Part shown: positions 53,970 through 63,360 of the stretch, in pieces
How positions within the stretch are numbered: the stretch's first letter is position 1
How the letters are laid out: each line of letters starts with the position of its first letter
DNA from: JABWBD01 sp040768665
Lineage (GTDB): Bacteria > Planctomycetota > Planctomycetia > Pirellulales > Thermoguttaceae
NCBI GenBank assembly: GCA_040768665.1
Contig: JAXGMN010000040.1
Span: 62,001-126,000, forward strand
Length of the DNA stretch: 64,000 nt
Direction of reading: 5' to 3'
Notes under the pieces: generated by a model
Told to the model about the DNA's origin: nothing
The model's input: the letters and a program-made list of their open reading frames with translations, nothing else
Database searches by the model: none
Made by a program: the position numbers and the translations under genes

Positions 53970-55706
53970 ATGTTCAGCATCCGACGCATCCACGACGACG
54001 TGTTGCCGGTCAATAAGGAGGCGATCCGTCAGGTCCAGGAAATCTTGCGGGCACGGTTTTCCGCCGTGCGGCCCGAAGATATCGATCAACTCGCCGAAAA
54101 ACTCCGCAATCCCTTCAAGCAGCGTTTTCGCACGATCCTCTTCGTCGCCGAACGTCACTCCAAGGTCCTGGGCTTCGCGCTGTTGATGCACGAGCCGGAA
54201 TTGCACTTCTGCTATCTCGACTTCATCGCCTCGGCAAAGGGGCTCACGGGCCGCGGGATCGGCGGCGCGTTGTACGAGCGCGTTCGCCGCGAGGCGTTCG
54301 CACTGCACTCGCTCGGGCTGTTCTTCGAATGCCTTCCCGACGAGCCGGACAAGTGCAACGATCCGGTCCTGCTGAAGGAAAATGCGGCCCGGATCCGTTT
54401 CTACGAACGCTACGGCGCCCTTCCGGTCATCGGCAACGACTACCAGACGCCGGTCCGCCCGAACGACGTTTGCATACCGTACCTCATGTTCGACGGCCTG
54501 GATCGCGGTGCGCCCTTGCGCCGGGAGTTTGCACGGAAGGTCGTGCGGACCATTCTCGAGCGAAAGTACGGTTACCTCTGTCCTCCGGAATATGTGGAGA
54601 AAGTGGTGAATTCTTTCCGCGACGAGCCGGTTCGGCTGCGAGAGCCGAAATACACGAAGAAGACCGTGCCGCACACCCCGGCTTCGCGAATCGCGGGCGA
54701 ACTCGTGGGACTGGTAGTCAACGAAAAGCACGACATCCACCACATCCGCGAACGGGGCTATGTCGAGTCGCCCGTGCGGATCAAATCGATCCTCTCGGAA
54801 CTCGAGCCGATGGGGCTGTTCGAGAAAATCGACGCCCGAAACTACTCCGACAGGCATATCCTGGCGGTGCACGACGCCGAGTTCGTCGAATATCTCCGCA
54901 CGGTCTGCGCGGGCGTGAATGAAGGCAAGTCGCTCTACCCGTACGTCTTTCCGATCCGAAACGCCACCCGTCCGCCCAAGGAACTCTCGGTCCTGGCCGG
55001 TTACTACTGCATCGACACATTCACGCCGCTGAACCGCAACGCCTTTTTGGCCGCGAAACGGGCGGTCGACTGTGCCATGCGGGCGGCGGACCTCGTCCTC
55101 GGCGGCCGCCGGCTGGCGTACGCCCTGATCCGCCCGCCCGGCCACCACGCCGAGCGCCGCTGCTTCGGAGGGTTTTGCTACTTCAACAATTCTGCCATCG
55201 CCGCGAATTATCTCAGTGTCCAGGGCCGAGTAGCCATCGTCGATATCGACTACCATCACGGCAACGGCCAGCAGGATATCTTCTACCACCGCAACGACGT
55301 CCTCACCGTCTCGCTCCACGGGCACCCCAACTTCGCCTATCCGTACTTCACCGGTTTCGAAGACGAACGGGGCGAAGGAGAAGGAGAGGGGTTCAATTGG
55401 AACTTCGCGCTGCCGGAAGACCAGGATGGGCCGCAGTATCGCAAGGCGCTCGCTGCCGCTCTGCAGAACGTGGTCGATTTCGGCCCGTCGGTCCTCGTGG
55501 TGGCTCTCGGCCTGGATACCGCTCGCGGCGATCCGACCGGTACGTGGCTGCTCACCGCCAAAGACTTCCACGCCAACGGCCGCATGCTCGGCGAGTTGGG
55601 ACTTCCGATTCTGGTTGTCCAGGAGGGCGGCTACCGCACGCGAACGTTGGGCGTCAACGCTCGCCACTTCTTTGAAGGACTCGTCGCGGGGATGCAGCGA
55701 TCATGA
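53970..55706 (+). CDS. GNAT acetyltransferase - histone-deacetylase-family fusion
   Basis: 578 residues. The N-terminal ~200 form a GNAT-like domain (ILFVAERHSKVLGFALLMHE, GLTGRGIGGALYERVRREAF). After a linker comes an HDAC/acetylpolyamine-amidohydrolase domain with its zinc site: ALIRPPGHHAERRCFGGFCY, FNNSAIAANYL, VAIVDIDYHHGNGQQDIFY, LVVALGLDTARGDPTG, VVQEGGYRTRTLG. So one chain combines an acetyl-transfer fold with a deacetylase. ATG 53970 gives a clean GNAT start. It overlaps the next gene, a second GNAT, by four bases (ATGA), so the two are translationally coupled. Confidence 0.9.
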   Translation: MFSIRRIHDDVLPVNKEAIRQVQEILRARFSAVRPEDIDQLAEKLRNPFKQRFRTILFVAERHSKVLGFALLMHEPELHFCYLDFIASAKGLTGRGIGGALYERVRREAFALHSLGLFFECLPDEPDKCNDPVLLKENAARIRFYERYGALPVIGNDYQTPVRPNDVCIPYLMFDGLDRGAPLRREFARKVVRTILERKYGYLCPPEYVEKVVNSFRDEPVRLREPKYTKKTVPHTPASRIAGELVGLVVNEKHDIHHIRERGYVESPVRIKSILSELEPMGLFEKIDARNYSDRHILAVHDAEFVEYLRTVCAGVNEGKSLYPYVFPIRNATRPPKELSVLAGYYCIDTFTPLNRNAFLAAKRAVDCAMRAADLVLGGRRLAYALIRPPGHHAERRCFGGFCYFNNSAIAANYLSVQGRVAIVDIDYHHGNGQQDIFYHRNDVLTVSLHGHPNFAYPYFTGFEDERGEGEGEGFNWNFALPEDQDGPQYRKALAAALQNVVDFGPSVLVVALGLDTARGDPTGTWLLTAKDFHANGRMLGELGLPILVVQEGGYRTRTLGVNARHFFEGLVAGMQRS

Positions 55707-56221
55707 GCACGGACGCTAACGCCGATCGGGTGACGTTCCGCACGACCGTGTCGGCCGATGACCGCCGGGTTGTCCGCTCGATCGTCGATTCGACCGGGTT
55801 CTTCAATCCCGTGGAAGTGGACGTCGCCGTGGAACTGGTCGACGAGCACTTGGCCAAGGGACCGGAGGAGAGCGGCTATCACTTCGTTTTCGCCGAACTC
55901 GGTGGGCGGACCGTCGGATATGCCTGCTACGGCCCGATCGCCGGAACCCGGGAAAGCCACGACCTCTTCTGGATCGCCGTCGATCGATCCTCCCAGTCCG
56001 AGGGCGTCGGACGCAAGCTGCTTTGCGAGGCGGAGTCGCAAATCTTTCAGCGGGGCGGTCGGCGCGTTTATGCCGAGACTTCCAGTCGCGAGCAGTACGT
56101 GCCTACCCGCACCTTCTATGAGCGCAGTGGCTATCTTCGCGAGGCTTCCCTTCGCGACTTCTACGCCCCGGGCGACGACAAAGTGATCTATGTGAAGGTC
56201 CTCGAACGCGCGGACGCGTGA
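55703..56221 (+). CDS. GNAT-family N-acetyltransferase
   Basis: 172 residues with the acetyl-CoA binding motif in shortened form (IAVDRSSQSEGVGRKLLCEA) and the following FYERSGYLREASLRDFY. The start overlaps the stop of the GNAT-HDAC gene. Together the pair could run an acetylation/deacetylation cycle on polyamines or proteins, an inference from coupling only. Confidence 0.88.
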   Translation: MSTDANADRVTFRTTVSADDRRVVRSIVDSTGFFNPVEVDVAVELVDEHLAKGPEESGYHFVFAELGGRTVGYACYGPIAGTRESHDLFWIAVDRSSQSEGVGRKLLCEAESQIFQRGGRRVYAETSSREQYVPTRTFYERSGYLREASLRDFYAPGDDKVIYVKVLERADA

Positions 56222-56258
56222 TCCGTCACGCGCCGCGGAAACGCCTTCAACCGGATTA

Positions 56259-56356
56259 GAGGCCCGAACAAAACGGGGACTGGCTCCGAGCCAAGCATTG
56301 GCAAGCCCGGAGAAAAGGCGTTCCCGCGAGGTGCCTGTCCCCGTTTTGTTGGGACC
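56259..56356. repeat. Dispersed repeat family B, full copy
   Basis: Outer ends GGCCCGAACAAAACGGGGAC and GTCCCCGTTTTGTTGGGACC form a long stem. It fills the gap between the convergent GNAT and lipoprotein genes and could serve as a bidirectional terminator, like the copy at 10866. Confidence 0.75.
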
Positions 56357-56367
56357 CTTTATTCGAT

Positions 56368-56790
56368 TCAGCCTTCCAAGGCGAAATCAAAGTTGTTGTT
56401 CCCATCCTCAACCTGCGCGCTCAACTCACTGGTGCGAACGTCGCGGTATTTCTTCGGGATGTTCGAAACCTCTTGGGTTTCGTGGGTCACCTCGCCGGTG
56501 GAGGAGTCGGTCGTGGTTTCGGTGGGCGGCATGATGGCCACCTGATACTGGCCCGGCTCCAACCCGCCTTTTACCGTATCGATCTCATAGGTGCCGCCAG
56601 GCTGCAATTCGGCCTGGCCAACCTTGCCGGTCTCGGTGTTATAGAAGCTGACAATGCCCGCTTCGACGGGCTGACCGTTATGGGTCACGGTGCCGCTGAT
56701 CGTGCCAAGTGGCTCCGAGCTGCCGCACCCGGCAACCGCCAGGCTCAGGGCTCCGGCAAAAAAAACTGTGCTTACTATACGATTGGACAT
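56368..56790 (-). CDS. Small lipoprotein, carboxypeptidase-regulatory-like
   Basis: 140 residues with a lipobox (FFAGALSLAVAGC) and one beta-sandwich domain: GTISGTVTHNGQPVEAGIVS, GGTYEIDTVKGGLEPGQYQV, and the ending NNNFDFALEG shared with the lipoprotein at 16130-16546. It follows a DUF1559 gene on the same strand by ~270 bp, a pairing that is frequent in planctomycetes. Function unknown. Confidence 0.82.
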   Translation of the reverse strand: MSNRIVSTVFFAGALSLAVAGCGSSEPLGTISGTVTHNGQPVEAGIVSFYNTETGKVGQAELQPGGTYEIDTVKGGLEPGQYQVAIMPPTETTTDSSTGEVTHETQEVSNIPKKYRDVRTSELSAQVEDGNNNFDFALEG

Positions 56791-57059
56791 GAGACATCCT
56801 CGCCAGTCAATGTAAGGGCACGGAAACGATCCCGGCTTCCGGCTCTTGCGCGGAGGTCTCGAGATGCTCGCAAGACCAGGGCGATCGAGCCGGTTGCCAG
56901 GGGATGAAACGAAGGGAGGCGCCGTCGGCTGGCCTCGCTTGCCCCAAGCGAGGACAGCCATTTCAGGCGACGCACCACGCGCTGTTGATGCCGACACAGC
57001 CGACGATCGCGGTCCCGTGATCGCGGAACGGTCGTTGGCGGCACTCTCTGCAGGTAAAT

Positions 57060-58061
57060 TCAGAATTCCCCGAACACGTTTCCGTCGTCCCGGTTGGCCA
57101 GGTAGCGGAGCGTTGTCAGCGGGAGGGTCTCGCTGAGGAACCGCACCGATCCGTCGCCGAGCAGGACGTTGGCTCCGCCGGGGTGCGCGGATTGGATCGG
57201 GGTGTTGCAGTCTTCTCTTCGCGTGCCGGGAAGGCCGCCGCCCGGCGTCAGGTAGTCCTTCGTCCCCAGCGGCACCGCCACCGTCGTCAGGTTGAAACAG
57301 CGGGCACCGTTGGTGTCGGTAGGATAGGTGCCGTTGCCATTCGGATTGGTCGAATTGTTATGCCCCATCCACGCTCCGCTCGCGCTCTGCGGACGGATTT
57401 CCGTCTTGGTTCCGGTCGCGGTGCGGCCCCAGTCGCTCTGTTCGCCGACCATCATGGTGTTGCTCGTGCCGTCGCGAATGTCCCGGAAAGAAATCGGCCG
57501 ATTCTTGATGAAGATTCCGCCGGCCGACACCGGCCCCCGTACGGCAGTGTGATCGGTCGTCGAATGATCGTCGCCGCCGCTGATCATGACGTACGACGTA
57601 TAGAGGAGCTTTCGACCCGTGGTCGGCGCTACGCTGCACGCCGAACAGTCGAATCCGGAATGCGTCGTATCCAGGGGGCTGGACGGACAGAGCAGAGCAT
57701 TCAGAAGCAGCCCGTTCAGCTCCATGTTCGGATCGCTGGCGGCGCTGGCGAAATAGAACGAGTTGGCATTGAATACGAGGCCATCGTGAAGCGGCCCCTG
57801 TTCCAGGTAGGGAAGGACCAGGACCCAGCCGGTCGGTCCATGGCCGATGACGACGTTGCCCGAGGGGAACGACTTGAAGCTGTCGTGATAGTTGTGCATC
57901 GCCAAACCAATCTGCTTCAGATTGTTGGTGCACTGCGATCGCCTCGCCGCCTCGCGCGCCGCCTGGACGGCAGGCAGCAGCAATGCAATCAGAATTCCGA
58001 TGATGGCAATCACCACAAGAAGTTCCACCAGGGTGAAGCCTGATCCCCGTCTCGTTCGCAT
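57060..58061 (-). CDS. DUF1559 prepilin-like protein
   Basis: 333 residues with prepilin signal GFTLVELLVVIAIIGIL, then AVQAAREAARRSQCTNNLKQ and IGLAMHNYHDS. The C-terminal HPGGANVLLGDGSVRFLSET is the family signature. Same length as the copy at 20719 but divergent in the middle, where it has CSACS. GAGGAGAGGAAC lies directly before ATG 58061. Confidence 0.93.
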   Translation of the reverse strand: MRTRRGSGFTLVELLVVIAIIGILIALLLPAVQAAREAARRSQCTNNLKQIGLAMHNYHDSFKSFPSGNVVIGHGPTGWVLVLPYLEQGPLHDGLVFNANSFYFASAASDPNMELNGLLLNALLCPSSPLDTTHSGFDCSACSVAPTTGRKLLYTSYVMISGGDDHSTTDHTAVRGPVSAGGIFIKNRPISFRDIRDGTSNTMMVGEQSDWGRTATGTKTEIRPQSASGAWMGHNNSTNPNGNGTYPTDTNGARCFNLTTVAVPLGTKDYLTPGGGLPGTRREDCNTPIQSAHPGGANVLLGDGSVRFLSETLPLTTLRYLANRDDGNVFGEF

Positions 58062-58720
58062 GTTCCTCTCCTCATTACCAAGAGTGCGCCTTGATAGGCA
58101 AATAGTCCTCGCCGACCCGCACACGCGTGCCGAGCCCGTCGAATCCAGATCGGGAGAACGGTTCCCACTGCCTGTTCCGTAGGGCGAGATGTGACGCGGC
58201 ATGCAAAACCGCAATCGCCCACCATGTCTGCCCTTGCGAGCGAGGAGCGAGAGTGATTGGATGGCTGGCTCGTGTTCCGGCTGCGAGCCAAACACTCGGG
58301 AGAACCGCTTCACCTCGACAAGTGCAGTGCCTTGAAGTATACGCTAAGAGAGCTCCCCTGAAAAGCAACCGAAGCGACAAGTGGCGACTGCGGTGGCGGG
58401 CTCATCCGGCTTTGTCGAGGGGTTGCCTGAACGATCGGGCCTTCCCGCCCGGCCCGCACACTCGCCCGCCGACAGGGATCCCGATCGCGGGCCGAGCCTC
58501 ACCGCGAACCTCACTCGAAGATGTCGCCCAGCACGTGGACCGTCCTGATGCGGACGAACCTGCTGGAGGCGAACCATCGGCAACGATGCCGGCCGAATAC
58601 TGCAATCCGCACACTTGGGGGGTGAATTATTCCGGCCGCCAACTTGAGGTAGGGCACTTTTGCTGCTAGAGTGGAGAAGGTTCAAGAAGAGGTACTCTCG
58701 GCGGAACGCATTGGCAGCTC
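58062..58720. other. 659-bp divergent gap between DUF1559 and Hsp70-like genes
   Basis: No supported gene. GCGAGCCAAACACTCGG at about 58282 recalls part of repeat family B. Promoters for both flanking genes must lie here; none is convincing by eye. Confidence 0.35.
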
Positions 58721-61351
58721 ATGTCCAAGCCCAAAGCGGTAGGAATTGACCTCGGCACTACGTTCTCGGTTGTGGCTTGGGTGAACGACCAGGGCCGGAC
58801 CGAGGTCATCCGCAATACGGAAGGCGAGATCCTCACCCCCAGCATCGTGCTGTTCGAAGATGCGGAGGTTGTCGTCGGCAAGGACGCTCGCAACGCCCTG
58901 GGCGTCCATCCCGAGCGGGTGGCCGACTTCGTCAAACGCGATATGGGAGCGCCGGTCTACGGCCGGCCGATCCGCGGCGAGTTTCTCCCGCCCGAGGTGA
59001 TCCAAGCCTGCGTGCTGCGGAAGTTGAAAACCTCAATCACCAAGGCCCTCGGCTCCGACACCCGCGTGGTCATCACGGTTCCGGCCTATTTCGATGAACC
59101 GCGCCGGAAGGCCACCGCCGACGCCGGCGAGATGGCCGGTCTGACGCTGCTGGACATCGTCAACGAACCGACGGCCGCCGCACTGGCTTTCGGCGAGACG
59201 CTCGGCTATCTCTCCCCCGAAGGCGGTGCCACCGAGGAAATGACGATTTTCGTCTACGACCTGGGCGGTGGCACGTTCGACGCAACTCTGCTGCGACTGG
59301 CTCCCGGCGAGGTCCGCGCCCTGGCTACCGACGGCGACGTGCAACTCGGCGGCCACGATTGGGACCTGCGGCTCGCCCATCACGTCGCGGAAGAATTCAA
59401 GCAGCGGTTCGGGGCCGACCCGCGGGAGGATCACGCGGCGTTCAACCGCCTGTACGGCGCCGTGCTCGACGCAAAGCACTCGCTGACCGCACGGACCCGT
59501 GCCACCATAAGGGTCGATTTCGCGGGCCACACCGCCGACATCCCCGTCACGCGCGAACTGTTCGAGGAACTCACCGCCGATCTTTTGGAGCGAACCGCCT
59601 ACACCTCGCGTCAGATGCTCGCCGCCGCGGGACTTCAGTGGAGCGACGTTTCGCGGGTCTTGCTGGTCGGTGGGGCGACGCGGATGCCGATGGTCCAGCG
59701 GATGCTTTCCGAGATGACCGCGATTATTCCCGATCACACGGTCAATCCCGACGAGGCGGTCGCCCGCGGCGCCGCGCTCTACGCCCACTATCTCCTCGCC
59801 AAACAAGGCGTTGATGCTCCAGGCCCGACCTTCGAGGTCGTAAACGTCAACTCGCACAGTCTGGGCGTCGAGGGGATTGATCCTCAGACATTCCGGAAAA
59901 TCAACGTCGTCTTGATTCCCCGCAACACGCCCCTACCGGCAAAGGTCACCGAGAAATTTACGACCAAGACGGAGAGCCAGAGATCGATTGCGGTGAAGGT
60001 GCTCGAAGGAGAAAGCGCCAGCCCCGGCGACTGCACCGTTATCGGACGCACTTCGATCCGCGACTTGCCCACGGGACTGCCGAAAGCCTGGCCCATCGAG
60101 GTGACGTTCGAATACGCGACGAACGGCCGACTGAGCGTGCATGCGGTTGTACCGGGCACTCACCGGGAGGTCAGTCTCGACCTGGAACGCGACTCCGGGA
60201 TGTCGGGCGACAACGTCTCGCGATGGCGGCAGACGATGGCGAACTGGGGCGGGTTCGTCGACTTCCAGGGGATGCTTCAAGAGATCCTGGCGCCGGAGAG
60301 CGAGGCCACGCCGCCGACACAACCGTCTTCTTCGCAGCCCGACGCCCAACCGGTGGCAGCAGTCTCGCCGGTCCCGGTAACGCCGCCTTCCGGCTTGCCC
60401 CGGCCTGTAACACCGCCTTCCGGTTCGCCCCGGCCCGTAACGCCGCCTTCCGGCTCGCCGCGGCCCGTAACACCGCATCCCGGTTCGTCCGCGGCTGGGA
60501 GTCCGGCGACTCCCCCCAGCACGCCCACGCCACATCCGGTGCTCGCGACTCCGCCACAGCCGCAGCCGCCATGGCGGCCGCCGACACCCACCCCGTCTGC
60601 TCCGCCGGGCATGGCTGGGCCGTCGGAAGAGTTGACGCAGGACTTCTCCACGTCCGTACCGCCGACCAGTGAATCCACCGGACTCTGGTCTGCGCCGGCA
60701 CAACCGCCCCCTGCATACGATCAGAACCCTTCCGGCTCCAACGCCTACCTGCCCAATCCGTCTCAAGCCGCCGCGCCACACGGTTGGTCCGACGACAGCC
60801 AGGCGCCCACCGGCCAGTACTGGCCAAATCCGAACGTCGCCGCGGCACAACCAAACTGGTCGGACGACTACAATGCCCCGACCGGACAATACCTGCCGAA
60901 TCCACTACAGTCTCCGTCCCAGCAACCGCCCCCCTCGCCCGTACCACCGCCGCAGAGCCCGTACTTTTCGCAGCCGATGCCTCTGGATCAGCAGATGGCG
61001 GGTGCCGGTATGCCGCCACAAGCACCCCAGCAATATCCTCCAGGCTATTCACCGCAAGATTTCCCTTCGTATCCGCCGTCGGGTTTCCCTTCCTATCCTC
61101 AGCCGAGTCCTCCTGCATATTCTTCGCCGACCGGTGAGCATCGGCCGGCCGGCTATCAGCAGCCCTTCGGAGTGGACACGGACTATGATCAGAGGCCCTC
61201 GATCCTCGGTGCGAAGCTTTCGAACTTCCGCATCCCAATGTGGCTAGTGACCGTGATCGGATATATCCTCTCCGCCGTGATCGGCATCACGGTAGGATAC
61301 ATCCTGATTTCCTGGCTTAATCTCAATAGCCCCTTCAATCTGTTCCGCTAA
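58721..61351 (+). CDS. Hsp70/DnaK-like protein with Pro-rich linker and C-terminal membrane anchor
   Basis: 876 residues. The N-terminal ~380 form a complete Hsp70 ATPase domain (AVGIDLGTTFSVVAW, VITVPAYFDEPRRKATADAG, DIVNEPTAAALAFG, YDLGGGTFDATLLRL, VLLVGGATRMPMVQRML). A substrate-binding beta-domain follows to ~510. There is no normal lid; instead ~300 residues rich in Pro, Ser, Gln and Tyr contain tandem repeats (PVTPPSGSPR units; SDDxxAPTGQYxPNP units). The chain ends in one membrane helix (WLVTVIGYILSAVIGITVGY), which would place the ATPase in the cytoplasm. A second Hsp70-like gene follows after 2 bp. Confidence 0.9.
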   Translation: MSKPKAVGIDLGTTFSVVAWVNDQGRTEVIRNTEGEILTPSIVLFEDAEVVVGKDARNALGVHPERVADFVKRDMGAPVYGRPIRGEFLPPEVIQACVLRKLKTSITKALGSDTRVVITVPAYFDEPRRKATADAGEMAGLTLLDIVNEPTAAALAFGETLGYLSPEGGATEEMTIFVYDLGGGTFDATLLRLAPGEVRALATDGDVQLGGHDWDLRLAHHVAEEFKQRFGADPREDHAAFNRLYGAVLDAKHSLTARTRATIRVDFAGHTADIPVTRELFEELTADLLERTAYTSRQMLAAAGLQWSDVSRVLLVGGATRMPMVQRMLSEMTAIIPDHTVNPDEAVARGAALYAHYLLAKQGVDAPGPTFEVVNVNSHSLGVEGIDPQTFRKINVVLIPRNTPLPAKVTEKFTTKTESQRSIAVKVLEGESASPGDCTVIGRTSIRDLPTGLPKAWPIEVTFEYATNGRLSVHAVVPGTHREVSLDLERDSGMSGDNVSRWRQTMANWGGFVDFQGMLQEILAPESEATPPTQPSSSQPDAQPVAAVSPVPVTPPSGLPRPVTPPSGSPRPVTPPSGSPRPVTPHPGSSAAGSPATPPSTPTPHPVLATPPQPQPPWRPPTPTPSAPPGMAGPSEELTQDFSTSVPPTSESTGLWSAPAQPPPAYDQNPSGSNAYLPNPSQAAAPHGWSDDSQAPTGQYWPNPNVAAAQPNWSDDYNAPTGQYLPNPLQSPSQQPPPSPVPPPQSPYFSQPMPLDQQMAGAGMPPQAPQQYPPGYSPQDFPSYPPSGFPSYPQPSPPAYSSPTGEHRPAGYQQPFGVDTDYDQRPSILGAKLSNFRIPMWLVTVIGYILSAVIGITVGYILISWLNLNSPFNLFR

Positions 61352-61353
61352 CC

Positions 61354-62916
61354 GTGGCCATTACCAAGAGTAATCCGGACCCGACTCCTGCCGTCGGCAT
61401 CGATTTGGGAACGACCTATTCGGTCGTTTCCATGCTCGACGAAACGGGCAAGCCCACCACCCTCGTCAATGCCGAGGGGGACCTTTTGACGCCCAGCGTC
61501 GTTCTGTTCGACAATAGCGATGTGATCGTGGGCCGCGAGGCGTGGAAGGCCGTCGCCGGCGAAGCGGATCACGTGGCCCTGTGCACCAAGCGGGAAATCG
61601 GCCACCCGGTCTACCATAAGAATTTTCAGGGCAAGCAGTATCCGCCCGAAGTGATCGAAGCCTGGATACTCAACAAACTCCGGCGAGACACCGCGGCTCG
61701 GATCGGTCCGTTCAGCAAGGTCGTGATTACCGTTCCGGCCTATTTTGACGAGGTCCGCCGCAAAGCCACCCAGGATGCCGGCTACATGGCCGGTTTCGAG
61801 GTGATGGACATCCTCAACGAGCCGACCGCCGCGGCCATCGCCTTCGGCTACCACGAAGGCTACATGAATGCCGACGGTCGGCCGGCCAAGCCCCAGCGGA
61901 TCCTGGTTTACGATCTCGGCGGCGGGACTTTTGACGTCACCGTGATGGAAATCCGCGGCGACCGCTACATCACCCGGGCTACCGACGGCGACGTGCAACT
62001 TGGCGGTTACGATTGGGACCAGCGCCTGGTGGACCTCGTGGCCGAAGCCTTCATCCGCGAACACTACGCCGATCCCCGCGAAGACCCCCTGATCGCTGGA
62101 AAACTCTGGCGCGAGTGCGAAGACGCCAAACGAACCCTTTCCACTCGCGGCAAGGCCGCCATTGCCTGCAACTACCGCGGATTCTCCAGCCTGGTCACCG
62201 TGACGCGCGAGCAGTTCGAGGAAGCCACTCAGGACCTGCTCGACCGCACACGCTTTACCACGAACCAGACGCTTCATGCCGCCCGCCTCAAATGGGACCG
62301 CATCGACCGGGTGCTTCTCGTCGGAGGATCCACGCGAATGCCGATGGTCGGCAGAATGCTTCAGGAGTTGTCCGGCTTGGAGCCCGATTCCACCGTGGCT
62401 GCGGATGAGGCTGTCGCGCATGGCGCGGCGCTCCACGCCGGGTTACTCTTGGCGAAGAGTCAAGGCCGGCCGGCCACCTTCGCGATCCGGAACGTCAACT
62501 CCCACAGCCTCGGTGTGATCGGAACGGATCCGCAGACGAAGCGGAAACGCAATGGTATCCTGATACCTCGCAACACCCCGCTGCCCGTCAGCGCCAAGCG
62601 GACGTTTCACACTCAGAAGGCCAACCAGCAATCGATTCTCGTGCAGGTGGTCGAGGGCGAGAATCCGTCGCCCGATGATTGCACGATGATCGGCCGCTGC
62701 TCGGTCCGACGCCTGCCGCCGAATCTCCCTAGTCGTTCGCCGATCGACGTCGTCTTCCAGTACCAGACCGACGGACGGCTGAAGGTACGGGTGACCGTTC
62801 CGGATAGCGAGGTGAAAGCGGAAACCGAGTTCCAACGCGAAAACTCGCTGCCGAAAGAACATCTCGACGGCTGGCGCCGCCACATCAGCGGCGAAGAGCC
62901 GGCGGACTACCGCTAG
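61354..62916 (+). CDS. Hsp70/DnaK-like protein, short form
   Basis: 520 residues: ATPase domain (AVGIDLGTTYSVVSML, VITVPAYFDEVRRKATQDAG, DILNEPTAAAIAFG, YDLGGGTFDVTVMEI, VLLVGGSTRMPMVGRML) and a beta substrate domain (RNGILIPRNTPLPVSAKRTF), then it ends with little or no lid. The GTG start lies 2 bp after the previous stop, so the two are one transcription unit. It differs from housekeeping DnaK, and no grpE or dnaJ is nearby. It could act with the anchored partner. Confidence 0.9.
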   Translation: MAITKSNPDPTPAVGIDLGTTYSVVSMLDETGKPTTLVNAEGDLLTPSVVLFDNSDVIVGREAWKAVAGEADHVALCTKREIGHPVYHKNFQGKQYPPEVIEAWILNKLRRDTAARIGPFSKVVITVPAYFDEVRRKATQDAGYMAGFEVMDILNEPTAAAIAFGYHEGYMNADGRPAKPQRILVYDLGGGTFDVTVMEIRGDRYITRATDGDVQLGGYDWDQRLVDLVAEAFIREHYADPREDPLIAGKLWRECEDAKRTLSTRGKAAIACNYRGFSSLVTVTREQFEEATQDLLDRTRFTTNQTLHAARLKWDRIDRVLLVGGSTRMPMVGRMLQELSGLEPDSTVAADEAVAHGAALHAGLLLAKSQGRPATFAIRNVNSHSLGVIGTDPQTKRKRNGILIPRNTPLPVSAKRTFHTQKANQQSILVQVVEGENPSPDDCTMIGRCSVRRLPPNLPSRSPIDVVFQYQTDGRLKVRVTVPDSEVKAETEFQRENSLPKEHLDGWRRHISGEEPADYR

Positions 62917-62958
62917 CGGTTCGGCGCCCTCATACTGCTTCTGCCGCCTGTCGCGGAC

Positions 62959-63083
62959 ACGCAACCATCCACGCCTACGGCCGGGGACCGGTCCATTTTA
63001 CGGCCAGTCGACGTATTTGCGAGCACAGACGTTGGCCGAAAACATGGACCTGTGCCCCTCTCTTCCGCCCCGTCGACCGTTAC
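62959..63083. repeat. Family-A MITE, diverged copy
   Basis: Core CCGGGGACCGGTCCATTTTA and right arm GGCCGAAAACATGGACCTGT. The ends (GCAACCATCCACGC, CGTCGACCGTTACG) are diverged versions of the family ends. Flanking duplication is not clear. Confidence 0.7.
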
Positions 63084-63195
63084 GCGGGAACTGCCAAAAC
63101 GGCAGTCGCCGGAAAAACCGGTTCGCGGCGGAAATCTCATCGCAAGTCCTTTATTATCAATGGCTTTGGCTATGCGCGCCTCCGCCGGTTTTCAT

Positions 63196-63211
63196 TGGCA
63201 CGCACCTTGCT
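63196..63211 (+). promoter_or_regulatory. Sigma-54 promoter for the Hsp20 genes
   Basis: TGGCACGCACCTTGCT matches the -24/-12 consensus (TGGCACG-N4-TTGCW) at every conserved base. The start point would be near 63222, about 140 bp before the first Hsp20 ATG. An activator site (upstream enhancer) would be expected 80-200 bp upstream, where the family-A MITE now lies. Confidence 0.8.
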
Positions 63212-63360
63212 TAGCGCTATTCAACGAACCCGGAAATACACGGGCCAACGCGGCCGCGGCCTGCAAATGTCGCATCCTTCGCGGAGCGAAAGCGACGATG
63301 ATTGCCCGGCCGCTGCCAAGTAGATATCCCGTTCGATACGAGGAAAAGGAGGGTAGAAAA

